From: UBA6522 sp965204155
GTDB lineage: Bacteria > Pseudomonadota > Gammaproteobacteria > Steroidobacterales > Rariloculaceae
Length of the DNA stretch: 64,000 nucleotides
Assembly: GCA_965204155.1 (NCBI GenBank)
Contig: OZ241971.1
Coordinates: forward strand, 4,588,001 to 4,652,000
Direction: 5' to 3'
Shown here: one piece after another, positions 44,301 to 53,390 of the stretch
Numbering within the stretch: position 1 is the first letter of the stretch
How the letters are laid out: every line of letters starts with the position of its first letter
Program-made: the position numbers and the translations under genes
Notes under the pieces: generated by a model
The model's input: only the letters and a program-made list of their open reading frames with translations
Databases searched by the model: none
Told to the model about the DNA's origin: nothing

Positions 44301-44403
44301 GCACCGGAATCTGCGTCAGCGCGATGGAGCCGAACAGCAACACGAGCAACACCGCCACGGCGGCGGCAACGGGGTTGCCCAGAGCAAGTCTCGTCAGCGT
44401 CAT
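41332..44403 (-). CDS. RND-family efflux permease (HAE-type)
   Basis: Inner-membrane proton-driven exporter of about 1023 residues, with the two-fold RND layout. The N-terminal TM (LGNPVAAAVAVLLVLLFGSIA) is followed by a first large periplasmic loop (PVQMIPTVVIPRITINTAW), then TM2-6 with the LDASIVVLENIVRLRE segment that carries the proton-relay acidic residues. A second periplasmic loop (LPEGRQNWMFAFVLPP) precedes TM8-12 (GLVVNNAILLVYQTR). ATG 44403 is chosen; the longer frame adds 22 residues. It precedes the adaptor gene and is divergent from the bufferin operon. Drug, lipid or metal specificity cannot be read; the sequence is not obviously CusA-like. Confidence 0.9.
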   Translation of the reverse strand: MTLTRLALGNPVAAAVAVLLVLLFGSIALTQIPVQMIPTVVIPRITINTAWRAAAPEEVESEIIEVQEDVLRGVPGVEQMVSTATQGLGTVALTFDVGMSVERALIEVMNRLNQVPRYPADADEPVLVTGSSMEENTAAWFTVRPDEGNTNDIDTYLDFVEEVVQTRLERVNGVAVAGIFGGRETEIRITFDPYKAAALDVQLPSVVSLAGNNTDTTGGFTDVGRRQYTVRYAGQYAVSEFEDMVLGWRGGNPVRLGDVAAVDRRLVDQTVVLTDADGPAIAMFMTPEEGINIIEVMADVRAAVGELREGPLAREGLLMDQVYDETEYIGLSIAALRNNLLLGIALAVGILWWFLRRFQATLVIATAIPVSLFFSFLALNVGGRTLNVVSLAALAFAMGLVLDASIVVLENIVRLRESGERSSAASLTGPQQVWGALVASTATTVAIFVPILFLRDFSAQLFADLAFAISVAVVVSLFIAIGVVPTAAHSWLRRVNLDDPHRSWWERGTRFVMRATDTPRRRYGWIAGLVVMAAGGTWLLLPPADYLPEGRQNWMFAFVLPPPGQSIEAAQTELVDVIAERAAPYWSGEKEPAIDYYFAGIMGTFGFVGARARDPGDMDDIMEVFNGEILAGFPDTMAFANRVSVFTRVEGARSIEVNIQGQDVETLLAAARLGIGVISQAIPGAQVRPDPGVELAQPELRLIPDERRIAEVGWSRSVMADVARALGDGLFVGEYFDGIRKRNIVVRGLDWSDPEELAAIPLATPLAGVVPAGELVRIERTVGPDQIRRVDRRRTITLIVTPPSDMSLEEALTALRTDVAPVLLSQLPADGELSFYGSADNLEIALGNMGRSFLLAIVILYLLVSALFRSFRDSLLVLLVLPLATVGGVVALRITDLLVFQPMDLLTMIGFITLLGLVVNNAILLVYQTRSSERAGVARRDAVEKAVRIRLRPILMSTLTSLFGMLPLLVMPGSGTELYRGMAAVIVGGMSVSTAFTLILLPSLLRLGEERRGAADGGVLASG

Positions 44404-44560
44404 TGCAAAATTCTTTCGAAACAGCGCGTTGTGAACGGATACGGGGATTCGGCAGGATTTGCGCTGCAAATGGCCCTTCCCCCGCAGAGCGGGTGTACTA
44501 TACGCGCTGACCTCCCTGTTACCAAGGTCGCCCTCGAAAGACTTGATGGCAACCTTTGGT

Positions 44561-44573
44561 GACAGACACTGTC
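44561..44573. promoter_or_regulatory. Short palindrome upstream of the bufferin operon
   Basis: GACAG-ACA-CTGTC is a perfect 5-bp inverted repeat with a 3-base centre, 37 bases before the bufA start. The location suits an operator for a dimeric regulator, but the motif is short and I cannot match it to a known metal-responsive regulator. Confidence 0.25.
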
Positions 44574-44610
44574 GAAGACAATAAGTTCACACCAGACAAG
44601 GAGTTGACCG

Positions 44611-44862
44611 ATGACCAGTAGAAGAGTCCTGATTACCACCGCCGTCAGCAGCCTTCTTGCAGCAGGGGCCCTTGCCGTATCTGCGCAGGATGCTCCCGAA
44701 ATGGAGAAGTGCTACGGCATCGTCAAGGCCGGCGCCAACGACTGTGCAGGCCCCGGACATACCTGTCAGGGACAAGCCACCACGGACGCCGACCCCAACG
44801 AGTACATTTTGCTTCCTGCCGGCACGTGCGATCGGATCGCCGGCGGCGAAGTCAGGGAATGA
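44611..44862 (+). CDS. bufA: Bufferin precursor BufA (DUF2282-type copper-binding RiPP)
   Basis: An 83-residue precursor of a ribosomally made, modified peptide. It has a long signal peptide (about residues 1-26, ending VSA/QD) and a core with four cysteines, C34, C45, C52 and C73, in the conserved context EKCYGIVKAGANDC...TC. In bufferins the MNIO enzyme BufB turns central cysteines into thiooxazole-type groups and the product binds copper in the periplasm. AAGGAG precedes the ATG. It overlaps bufB by four bases and heads a four-gene operon. Identification rests on the cysteine pattern plus the perfect gene context. Confidence 0.87.
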   Translation: MTSRRVLITTAVSSLLAAGALAVSAQDAPEMEKCYGIVKAGANDCAGPGHTCQGQATTDADPNEYILLPAGTCDRIAGGEVRE

Positions 44863-45734
44863 CGTCAGGCGTCGAGCAGGCATCCATCAACGCGGAACCG
44901 ATCCCGGCAACCGCCGGGATCGGCCTTCGCGGACCCTATCACGGCGAAATCATCAACCGGCGCCCGCCCATCGCATGGCTCGAGGCGCATAGCGAAAACT
45001 ACTTTGCCGAAGACGGAATCGCCAGCAGCGCGCTGGAACGAATCCGCCCGAACTATCCGCTCAGCCTCCACGGGGTCGGACTCTCCATCGGCTCCACCGA
45101 CCCGCTGGACAAGGACCATCTGCGCCGCCTCCGGGCGCTCGTCCACCGCGTCGAGCCCACCCTGGTCTCCGAGCATCTTTCCTGGGGCGCCGTCGGCGGG
45201 CGACACCTGAACGACCTGCTTCCGCTGCCCTACACGGAGGAAGCCCTGAAGCACATGGTGTGCCGGGTACAGGAAGTACAGGACACCCTGAATCGGCCCA
45301 TCCTCATCGAGAATATCTCCAGCTACCTGGAATTCGTGGATTCGGCCATGCCCGAACATGAATTTCTGGTAGAAGTTTCCCGGCGAAGCGGCTGCGGGCT
45401 GCTGCTGGACATCAACAACATCCACGTCAACGCCGTGAACCACGGCTTCGATCCCCTCGCCTACGTGGATGCCATCCCGCCGGCACGGGTCGCGGAAATG
45501 CACCTGGCCGGCCATACCGCACGCCGATTCGGCGAACGCGAGATCCTGATCGATACCCACAACACGCCGATTTCCCAGCCGGTATGGGACCTTTTCCGCC
45601 ATGCGGTCGCGCGATTCGGTCCCCGCCCCACCCTGATCGAGTGGGATTCCGACTACCCTCCCCTGGAGCGGCTGATGAGCGAGGCCGATACCGCCCGGCG
45701 GATTCTGGACGAGGCCAGTGAGTTCGCTGCGTGA
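44859..45734 (+). CDS. bufB: MNIO enzyme BufB (DUF692)
   Basis: A multinuclear non-heme iron oxygenase that modifies cysteines of the precursor peptide. The 291-residue protein has a TIM-barrel with candidate iron ligands visible in LEAHSENYF, SLHGVGLSIG, SEHLSWG, LIENISSY, LLLDINNIHVNA, EMHLAGH and IDTHNTPI. The ATG overlaps the bufA stop (ATGA). Upstream codons of the longer frame run through bufA in the wrong frame and are not used. Its end overlaps bufC by 17 bases. Family membership (DUF692/MNIO) is clear; assignment to bufferin maturation comes from the neighbours. Confidence 0.92.
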   Translation: MTSGVEQASINAEPIPATAGIGLRGPYHGEIINRRPPIAWLEAHSENYFAEDGIASSALERIRPNYPLSLHGVGLSIGSTDPLDKDHLRRLRALVHRVEPTLVSEHLSWGAVGGRHLNDLLPLPYTEEALKHMVCRVQEVQDTLNRPILIENISSYLEFVDSAMPEHEFLVEVSRRSGCGLLLDINNIHVNAVNHGFDPLAYVDAIPPARVAEMHLAGHTARRFGEREILIDTHNTPISQPVWDLFRHAVARFGPRPTLIEWDSDYPPLERLMSEADTARRILDEASEFAA

Positions 45735-46533
45735 TCTGCAGGCGGCCTGCCTTCAGGCGTTCACCGGAGATTCGAGCATGCTCCTGACCCTGGTAAGGGA
45801 CAATGGGATCGCGCCGGAACAGCGAGTCGAGGTCTACCGGAACAATCACCGGGAGATCTTCAGGAAGGCCCTCGCGGCGAGCTACCCGGTCATCGAACGC
45901 CTGGTCGGCGATGCGTGCTTTACCGGCCTTGCGCGGGAGTACTTCCGGGTAAATCCTTCACGGTCCGGCGACTTGCAGCGTTACGGGCAAGACTTTCCCG
46001 CCTTCCTCGAAGGCACTTACGGCGCCACGCAGTTTCGGTATCTGCCGGATGTGGCATCGCTCGAATGGGCGCTTGAAGAGGTGCACCTGGACCCCGACGA
46101 GCCGGCGCTGTCGATTTCCGAGCTCGGCCGGTTCGACGAAAACGATTTCGGCAATCTGGTCTTCACCGCACGCCGTGCCGTGCGCCTGCTCCAGTCGCGC
46201 TACCCGGTCTTCTCCATCTGGCAGGCCAATCAGTCCGCAAGCGACGATCGCATCAACCTGGACCGTGGCGCGGAAAATGTCGCGATCGCCAGGCGGGGCC
46301 ACGATCTGCAAGTGCACAGGCTCGACCGGGCGACCTGTTGCCTGGCAGCGGAACTGGCCCGCGGCACCCGCCTGGAAGACGCATGGCAGGCGTTTGACGG
46401 GGACCGGGGAAGACAGAACAACGGGGCTGCGCCGGACCTTGCCTCGGCGCTGCAAACCATCCTGAGTCTGGGGCTGCTCGCGGGCGTGTCCGCGGCAGGC
46501 GCGCAATCGGCAAACACTGATCGAGGTTCGTAG
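45718..46533 (+). CDS. bufC: BufC-like DUF2063 protein, partner of BufB
   Basis: A 271-residue protein with an N-terminal DUF2063 domain (LRDLQAACLQAFTGD, VYRNNHREIFRKALAASYPVIERLVGD, LAREYF) and a second helical or RRE-like half. In bufferin and related MNIO clusters this protein pairs with BufB and is thought to present the precursor. The earlier annotation of the domain as DNA-binding is probably wrong in this context. The GTG start at 45718 lies within the end of bufB. The doxX gene starts two bases after its stop codon. Confidence 0.88.
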   Translation: MSSLRDLQAACLQAFTGDSSMLLTLVRDNGIAPEQRVEVYRNNHREIFRKALAASYPVIERLVGDACFTGLAREYFRVNPSRSGDLQRYGQDFPAFLEGTYGATQFRYLPDVASLEWALEEVHLDPDEPALSISELGRFDENDFGNLVFTARRAVRLLQSRYPVFSIWQANQSASDDRINLDRGAENVAIARRGHDLQVHRLDRATCCLAAELARGTRLEDAWQAFDGDRGRQNNGAAPDLASALQTILSLGLLAGVSAAGAQSANTDRGS

Positions 46534-46535
46534 GA

Positions 46536-47009
46536 ATGGAAGCAACCATCAAGTATCTGATAACGGGTCCCGCAAGGATTCTGAACTGGCTGCGCTGGGA
46601 CCTGTTCCTGGTCCTGATTCGATTCCATGTCGGCTACCAGTTCTGGAAGGCCGGCATGCTCAAGCTGAACTCGTGGGACTCGACCCTGTTTCTCTTCGAA
46701 CACGAGTACCGCGTTCCGCTGCTGTCACCCTGGCTCGCCGCGGTACTGGGAACATGGGGCGAACTGCTGTTTCCGCTGATGCTGTTCGCCGGGCTTGCCG
46801 GCCGATTGGGAGCATTGGGACTCTCCGTGGTCAATGTCGTGGCCGTAATCGCCTACGCACACGTCATTTTCAGCCCCGGTTTCGAGAATACGGTGAATGA
46901 CCATTGGCTCTGGGGGCTCATGCTGCTTGCGGTGATGGTCTTCGGTCCCGGGAAGCTGTCCCTGGACTACCTGATCAACCGCTCCCGAGGCGGTTCGGAA
47001 CCCTACTGA
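46536..47009 (+). CDS. DoxX-family membrane protein of the bufferin operon
   Basis: A 157-residue inner-membrane protein with about four helices and the DoxX pattern (LIRFHVGYQFWKAGMLKL, LLSPWLAAVLGTWGELLFPLMLF, NDHWLWGLMLLAVMVFGPG). DoxX-like genes (bufD in some papers) commonly end bufferin operons, perhaps supplying electrons or managing redox state; no role is proven. It is tightly linked to bufC and is the last gene of the + strand run, convergent with the short bamC. Confidence 0.85.
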   Translation: MEATIKYLITGPARILNWLRWDLFLVLIRFHVGYQFWKAGMLKLNSWDSTLFLFEHEYRVPLLSPWLAAVLGTWGELLFPLMLFAGLAGRLGALGLSVVNVVAVIAYAHVIFSPGFENTVNDHWLWGLMLLAVMVFGPGKLSLDYLINRSRGGSEPY

Positions 47010-47077
47010 GTCTGCAATCGGGCGCGACTACACGCCGGGCGCCAAGGTACGCCGCCGGGGCGCGGCAGCACGCGGCG

Positions 47078-47389
47078 TTATCCCGGCAGTCCTTCCTGGA
47101 AGAAATCCGGCGGCGCCTCTGTGCAGGATTCGGCGTCTCCGCCCTCCGCGGGCTCCTGAGGTTCTCCCGGCGGCTGCGATTCGCCAGCCACCGTGGCACT
47201 GCCCGTAGCCGGTATTCGCAGGGCCTCGGCTTCGCCCGGTGGATCCAGATCATCCGGGATCACGAGCGGTGCAACCTCCTCTGCGCTGTCGTAGCGCGCC
47301 TGGTTCTCGCAGCGCAACCCGGCGTTGCGGGAGCAACCGCAGACACAGAACACAAGCGCAATTGCCGCCGCTGCGGCGCGTCGCGTCAT
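47078..47389 (-). CDS. Short BamC-like lipoprotein
   Basis: A 103-residue lipoprotein (lipobox CVCGC, Cys19) immediately downstream of dapA and overlapping its stop by four bases, the position of bamC (nlpB) in Gammaproteobacteria. The mature N-terminal part RYDSAEEVAPLVIPDDLDPP, followed by LRIP, resembles the unstructured segment by which BamC contacts BamD. The two folded BamC domains are absent and replaced by a short Pro/Glu-rich tail with two cysteines. I read it as a reduced BamC of the outer-membrane protein assembly machine; it could instead be an unrelated lipoprotein. Confidence 0.65.
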   Translation of the reverse strand: MTRRAAAAAIALVFCVCGCSRNAGLRCENQARYDSAEEVAPLVIPDDLDPPGEAEALRIPATGSATVAGESQPPGEPQEPAEGGDAESCTEAPPDFFQEGLPG

Positions 47390-48273
47390 GGAGCAGCGAC
47401 CTCGACCCCTGCCTCGGTCATGGCCAGTCGCAGCGCCTTCCGATGCTCCCGTGTCAGCCTTGTCAGCGGCAGGCGGATCCCGGGCGCCGGAAATCCCAGC
47501 TGCTCCACCGCCCACTTCACCGGAATCGGGTTGCTTTCCACGAACAGGGCACGATGCAGCGATCCCAGTTCCCCGTCGATTCGTTCGGCTTCGATCCGTT
47601 CCCCGGACCGGGCCGCATCGCAAAGCGCTCTCATCTGCGCCGGCACCACGTTGGCCGTCACGGAAATAATGCCGTCTCCGCCCCGGAGCATAAATTCGCA
47701 TGCCGTCACGTCGTCGCCGCTGAGCAGCACGAAGTCCCTGCCGCATGCCCGGCGCAATTGCGTCACCCGGCCCAGTTCTCCGGTGGCCTCCTTGATGCCG
47801 CTGATGTTTCCGTGGCGCGCCAGACGGGCCACCGTTGCAGGAGTGAGGTCCACGCCCGTCCTGGACGGAACGTTGTAGAGCGTCACGGGTCTGTTCACGG
47901 CATCCGCCACGGCGCAGAAGTGCCGGTACATGCCCTCCTGGGTCGGCTTGTTGTAGTAGGGAGTCACCAGCAGGAAACCCGCCACCGGCAGACTGTCTAC
48001 GGCGCGCGACAAATCCAGCGTCTGAGCCGTGGAATTGGATCCCGTACCCGCTATCACCGGCGCCCTGCCATCCACCATTTCGCAGGCCCGCTCGATCACC
48101 CCGACATGTTCGTCGCGCGTCAACGTGGCCGATTCGCCCGTCGTCCCGGCAATGACGAAGCCTTCCGTGCCGGCTTGCAGATGGAATTCGACCAGGCGGG
48201 CCAACTGCGGCTCGTCGATATACCCCGCGGCATTCATCGGGGTCACCAGCGCGACGATACTCCCAACAGACAT
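47386..48273 (-). CDS. dapA: 4-hydroxy-tetrahydrodipicolinate synthase (DapA)
   Basis: Condenses pyruvate with aspartate semialdehyde, the first committed step of lysine and diaminopimelate synthesis. The length is 295 residues. Catalytic residues fall at the E. coli positions: K161 (GIKEATG, Schiff base), Y133 (LYNVPSRTG) and R138, with the substrate loop GTTGESATL. It is divergent from gcvR, as in E. coli, and coupled to the short bamC. The 157-base gap to gcvR must hold both promoters, but I see no clear boxes. Confidence 0.96.
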   Translation of the reverse strand: MSVGSIVALVTPMNAAGYIDEPQLARLVEFHLQAGTEGFVIAGTTGESATLTRDEHVGVIERACEMVDGRAPVIAGTGSNSTAQTLDLSRAVDSLPVAGFLLVTPYYNKPTQEGMYRHFCAVADAVNRPVTLYNVPSRTGVDLTPATVARLARHGNISGIKEATGELGRVTQLRRACGRDFVLLSGDDVTACEFMLRGGDGIISVTANVVPAQMRALCDAARSGERIEAERIDGELGSLHRALFVESNPIPVKWAVEQLGFPAPGIRLPLTRLTREHRKALRLAMTEAGVEVAAP

Positions 48274-48430
48274 CCACTCGCCTCGGAATACGAATGGCCG
48301 GGATGGTACGTTTGCCCCTGCGGGTACGCAACTATTTCGGCCCGGGACAGCCCGAATTCGCGCCAGGTGCGGCCAATCCAGCTCCCTGTCACGCTAACGG
48401 GCCACGGCTTGAACGGAGTACACTCACCCG

Positions 48431-48988
48431 ATGGAGCCAACAGAATCAGCTCGAAGGGAACAACTTCTGGTCGTCACCGCGGTGGGGAACGACCACACTG
48501 GCGCGGTGCAGACCATCTCCCGGATCATCCTGGAGTGCGGCGCCAACATCAGGGAAAGCCGCATGACCGCGCTGGGTGCGGAGTTTGCGATGCTTCTGCT
48601 GGTCGCGGGCAATTGGCACTCGATCAGCAGGCTGGAGCAGGATCTCGGGCGCTACTCCAGCAACGAAGACCTGTCCATTCATCTGCGGCGTACCAGTACC
48701 ATGGAGTACAACAAGGAATTGCTGCCCTACGCAATCGACGCGGTGTGCCTCGACCAGCCGGGCATCGTCCATCACCTGTCCGGATTCTTCGCCGAACGCA
48801 AGATCGGGATCGCCGAAGTCACAACGCGCAGCTATCCGGCCGTGCATACGGGAACGCCCATGTTTTCGGTTCAGATGTTTGTGAACATTCCCGCGGGCAT
48901 CCAAATTTCCGGCATCAGGGAAGAGTTCATGGAATTCTGCGACCGGCTCAACCTGGACGCCATCATGGAGCCCGTCAAGACTGCGTGA
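48431..48988 (+). CDS. gcvR: GcvR-like glycine cleavage regulator with two ACT domains
   Basis: A 185-residue protein made of two ACT domains (residues about 12-85, VVTAVGNDHTGAVQTIS, and 100-180, VCLDQPGIVHHLSGFFAE). In E. coli GcvR binds GcvA and, when glycine is low, represses the gcv operon; glycine relieves this. Length, domain pair and divergence from dapA agree. GcvA is not in the window. The next gene lies 88 bases downstream. Confidence 0.88.
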   Translation: MEPTESARREQLLVVTAVGNDHTGAVQTISRIILECGANIRESRMTALGAEFAMLLLVAGNWHSISRLEQDLGRYSSNEDLSIHLRRTSTMEYNKELLPYAIDAVCLDQPGIVHHLSGFFAERKIGIAEVTTRSYPAVHTGTPMFSVQMFVNIPAGIQISGIREEFMEFCDRLNLDAIMEPVKTA

Positions 48989-49076
48989 TGCGGGAATTGG
49001 ACATTGGGCATGTTACGCTGCGAATGGAGACAGGCAACACTGCGGGGACATGTGGACGAGATACTCAGGGCGCTCG

Positions 49077-50600
49077 ATGAACTGTAGTTCCGCGCAGTCG
49101 CACGCATCCGCCCCCGGAAACCGCCGTACCGGCTGGCCGGCAGTCCTGTTGCTTGCTGCAGGCGTGAACGCCGTCGCGCAAACGCCCAATCTGCCCGACT
49201 TCGGTACGCCGGCGGATTCCGTACTCAATCGCAGCCAGGAAGCTCAACTCGGCCGCGGCGTGATGGCTCAACTGCGCAGCGCTGGCGCGATCCTGGACGA
49301 TCCGATCGTGACGGAATACATCCAGACCCTTGGCGCCCGCCTGGCCGGCCACGCCAACGATGGCGACCACAGCTTCGAGTTCTTCATGGTGGACGACGAT
49401 GCCATCAATGCATTCGCGCTGCCCGGCGGGTTCATCGGCGTTAATGCCGGACTGATGCTGGCCAGCGAAAGAGAGAGCGAAGTCGCAGGCGTTCTGGCCC
49501 ACGAAGTCGCACATGTCACGCAGCGACATATCGCACGCTCCATCTACAGCAACCAGCGCAACAGTATTCTTTCGATGGCGGCCATGATCGCCGCGGTGCT
49601 GCTGGGCGCGGCCGCGGATGCCAACAGTCAGGCCATGCAGGGCCTCATCAGCGCCTCCCAGGCAGCCGCGATTCAGGCCCAGATCAACTATACCCGCGCC
49701 AACGAACACGAGGCCGACCGGATCGGCATCGGTACGCTGGCGTCAGCCGGGTTCGATCCCGGCGCCATGGCCACCTTCTTCGAGAAGCTGTCGAGACGCA
49801 ATGCATTCACCTCGGAACGGGTCCCGTCCTTCCTGCAGACGCACCCGGTCACGTCGGAGCGAATCGGCGAGGCCCGGGAACGGGCACGGCTGCTGCCGGC
49901 CGCGGATGTCACCGACAGCGTGAGCTACGGCGTGGTGAAGGCCCGTCTGGAGGTCTTCGGAGCCTCCTCAGAGGAAGCGGCACTGGAAATCTTCCAGAGT
50001 CGGATGGATGCCGGCAGCGACCGGGTCGAGGACCGCTACGGTTACGCGCTGAGCCTGCACCGGGAAGGACTCCATGACCTCGCGCAGCGGGTGTTCTCGG
50101 AACTGGTTGAGGAGTTTCCGGGCGTCATCGCGTTCCGCATCGGCGAAGGCGAGGCATTGCTGGAGGGCTATCAGACCAACCTGGCGCTCGCCCGGTACGA
50201 AGAAGCCATAGAACTGTCGCCCAGAAACGTGCCGTTGACGCTGAGTTACGCCGACGCACTTATCCAGACCGGTTACGCCGAAACGGCGCACGACCTTCTG
50301 CTGGACCTGCTGAACAATTCCGACCCCACGCCGGAGCAGTTCCGGCTGATCGCACGGGCCGCCAACGCCGAGGGCGACATCGGCAATGCCCACCACTACA
50401 TGTCCCACTACTACCTGAGCATCGGCAACCTCGCCCTGGCCTACAACCAAATTCGAATGGCACTGGAATCGCCCGGCGTGAATCCCGTGGACCGGGAGCG
50501 GTTTCAAACCGAGTACGATGAACTGGAAGCCTACGTTGGCGAACAATTTCGCACCCGTATGACCGGCCGGAGCGACGGCCCGTCGGAACCCTTGAGATAG
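49077..50600 (+). CDS. bepA: BepA/YfgC-type periplasmic M48 metalloprotease with TPRs
   Basis: A chaperone-protease of outer-membrane biogenesis. About 507 residues: signal peptide (ends NAVAQ), M48 zinc site H142-E143-x2-H146 (AHEVAHVTQRH), a third ligand likely in NEHEADRIG, the plug-like glycine/serine segment SQAMQGLISASQAAA, and a C-terminal TPR array (about 260-490). BepA degrades stalled LptD and BamA and helps disulfide-correct assembly. Either ATG 49050 or 49077 is possible; the latter gives the more normal signal. The neighbouring short bamC shares the envelope theme. Confidence 0.88.
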   Translation: MNCSSAQSHASAPGNRRTGWPAVLLLAAGVNAVAQTPNLPDFGTPADSVLNRSQEAQLGRGVMAQLRSAGAILDDPIVTEYIQTLGARLAGHANDGDHSFEFFMVDDDAINAFALPGGFIGVNAGLMLASERESEVAGVLAHEVAHVTQRHIARSIYSNQRNSILSMAAMIAAVLLGAAADANSQAMQGLISASQAAAIQAQINYTRANEHEADRIGIGTLASAGFDPGAMATFFEKLSRRNAFTSERVPSFLQTHPVTSERIGEARERARLLPAADVTDSVSYGVVKARLEVFGASSEEAALEIFQSRMDAGSDRVEDRYGYALSLHREGLHDLAQRVFSELVEEFPGVIAFRIGEGEALLEGYQTNLALARYEEAIELSPRNVPLTLSYADALIQTGYAETAHDLLLDLLNNSDPTPEQFRLIARAANAEGDIGNAHHYMSHYYLSIGNLALAYNQIRMALESPGVNPVDRERFQTEYDELEAYVGEQFRTRMTGRSDGPSEPLR

Positions 50601-50644
50601 ATTCGGCCCAACGCCCGCTCACCCAGGCGCGCATTTTCGGCGAA

Positions 50645-50665
50645 ATAGTACTAAAATAGTCCTAC
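50645..50665 (+). promoter_or_regulatory. IscR/Rrf2-type operator in the suf promoter
   Basis: ACTA-AAA-TAGT (50650-50660) is the core of the type 1 motif bound by cluster-loaded IscR (ACTA-N3-TAGT), with ATAGT on the left and CCTAC on the right. It lies 28 bases before the Rrf2 regulator start, in the only gap of the suf operon. Autoregulation by the encoded Rrf2 protein is the simplest reading. Confidence 0.6.
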
Positions 50666-50687
50666 TTGTCTGCCTGAAGGCCTTCCC

Positions 50688-51149
50688 ATGCTGCGAATGA
50701 GCAAATTGACCGACTACGGGACGCTGGTGCTCGCCCAACTGGCCGTCAGTGAGGGTCGGCTGGCCAGCGCGCACCAGGTATCCCTGGACACCCGCCTGTC
50801 CCTGCCCACGGTCAGCAAACTGCTGAAATCCCTGGTCCGCGCCGGTCTGGCGGTTTCACAGCGGGGCGCCCGCGGGGGATACGCGCTCTCACGGCCTGCC
50901 GAAGAGATCAGTGCCGCGGACATTCTCGATGCCCTCGAAGGGCCGGTGGCCATCACCGAGTGCAGCTCCGCTCCCGGTCTCTGCGATCTCGAGTCGTCGT
51001 GCCGGGTCGGCGCCGCATGGCAGAGAATCAACGTGCGCATTCGCGAGGCGCTCGGCGAAGTCAGCCTGGCGGACCTGCAACAGCCCTCCGGACCCAACAT
51101 GCCCCCTGATCGTTGGAAGCACGCGATACGACTGTCGGTCAAACATTAA
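50688..51149 (+). CDS. SUF-operon Rrf2-family regulator (SufR/IscR-like)
   Basis: A 153-residue winged-helix transcription factor (TIGR02944-type, SUF regulator). The N-terminal HTH begins MLRMSKLTDYGTLVLAQLA, a standard opening for the family. Three cysteines, C92, C99 and C105, can hold an Fe-S cluster, as in IscR. It precedes sufB by 20 bases and is expected to sense Fe-S status and control its own operon through the palindrome at 50650-50660. The second ATG (50697) is less likely because family members start with MLR. Confidence 0.9.
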   Translation: MLRMSKLTDYGTLVLAQLAVSEGRLASAHQVSLDTRLSLPTVSKLLKSLVRAGLAVSQRGARGGYALSRPAEEISAADILDALEGPVAITECSSAPGLCDLESSCRVGAAWQRINVRIREALGEVSLADLQQPSGPNMPPDRWKHAIRLSVKH

Positions 51150-51169
51150 TTTTACGGTATTTCAGACAT

Positions 51170-52618
<1,449 letters not shown>

Positions 52619-52619
52619 A

Positions 52620-53390
52620 ATGGACGAGAAACCACTTCTGCAGATCGACAACCTGCACGCCGCGGTTGAGGACCGCGCCATCCTCAATGGCGTGAATCTC
52701 GATGTGCACCCCGGCACGGTACACGCCATCATGGGGCCCAACGGCTCCGGCAAGAGCACCCTGGCCCAGGTTCTGGCCGGCCGCGATACCTATGCGGTGA
52801 CCGGCGGGTCCGTTCGCTACCGCGGCATGGACCTGCTGGACATGGAGCCCGAGGAGCGGGCCCGGGAGGGCCTCTTTCTGGCATTCCAGTACCCTGTCGA
52901 GATTCCCGGGGTCAATAACGCCTATCTGCTCAAGGCGGCGCTCAACGCCCAGCGCGCTTCCAACGGACGCGAACAGGTGGATGCTTTCGAGTTCATGAAA
53001 CTTATCAAGGATAAGATGGAACTCATGAGAATTTCTAAGGATTTCCTTAACAGAAGTGTCAACGAAGGGTTCTCCGGGGGAGAAAAGAAACGCAATGAAA
53101 TACTGCAGATGCTGGTGCTCGAGCCGACACTTGCGGTGCTCGACGAGACCGATTCGGGCCTGGATGTGGACGCCCTCAAGGTTGTGGCCACGGGCATCAA
53201 CAGCCTTCGGCATCCGGATCGGGCGGCTGTACTTGTCACCCACTACGAACGGCTTCTCGAGCTGGTGGTACCGGACTACGTGCACGTGCTCTCGGAGGGG
53301 CGGATCGTCAAGTCGGGCGATCAACAATTGGCGCGTACCCTGGACGAGCGCGGATACGACTGGCTGCGGGACGGTACCCGCGGGCCATGA
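52620..53390 (+). CDS. sufC: Fe-S assembly ATPase SufC
   Basis: ABC-type cytosolic ATPase of the SufBC2D complex. Motifs: Walker A GPNGSGKSTLAQVLAG, signature FSGGEKKRNEI, Walker B VLDETDSGLDVDALK and a switch-region VLVTHYERLL. The start is probably ATG 52620, one base after the sufB stop; the in-frame TTG at 52611 would overlap sufB and has its GGAG too close. It overlaps sufD by four bases. Confidence 0.95.
   Translation: MDEKPLLQIDNLHAAVEDRAILNGVNLDVHPGTVHAIMGPNGSGKSTLAQVLAGRDTYAVTGGSVRYRGMDLLDMEPEERAREGLFLAFQYPVEIPGVNNAYLLKAALNAQRASNGREQVDAFEFMKLIKDKMELMRISKDFLNRSVNEGFSGGEKKRNEILQMLVLEPTLAVLDETDSGLDVDALKVVATGINSLRHPDRAAVLVTHYERLLELVVPDYVHVLSEGRIVKSGDQQLARTLDERGYDWLRDGTRGP

Noticed and set aside
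47390..48331. Possible N-terminal extension of the short BamC-like lipoprotein
   Set aside because: The open frame runs through dapA in another frame. The lipoprotein signal and the ATGA overlap set the start at 47389.
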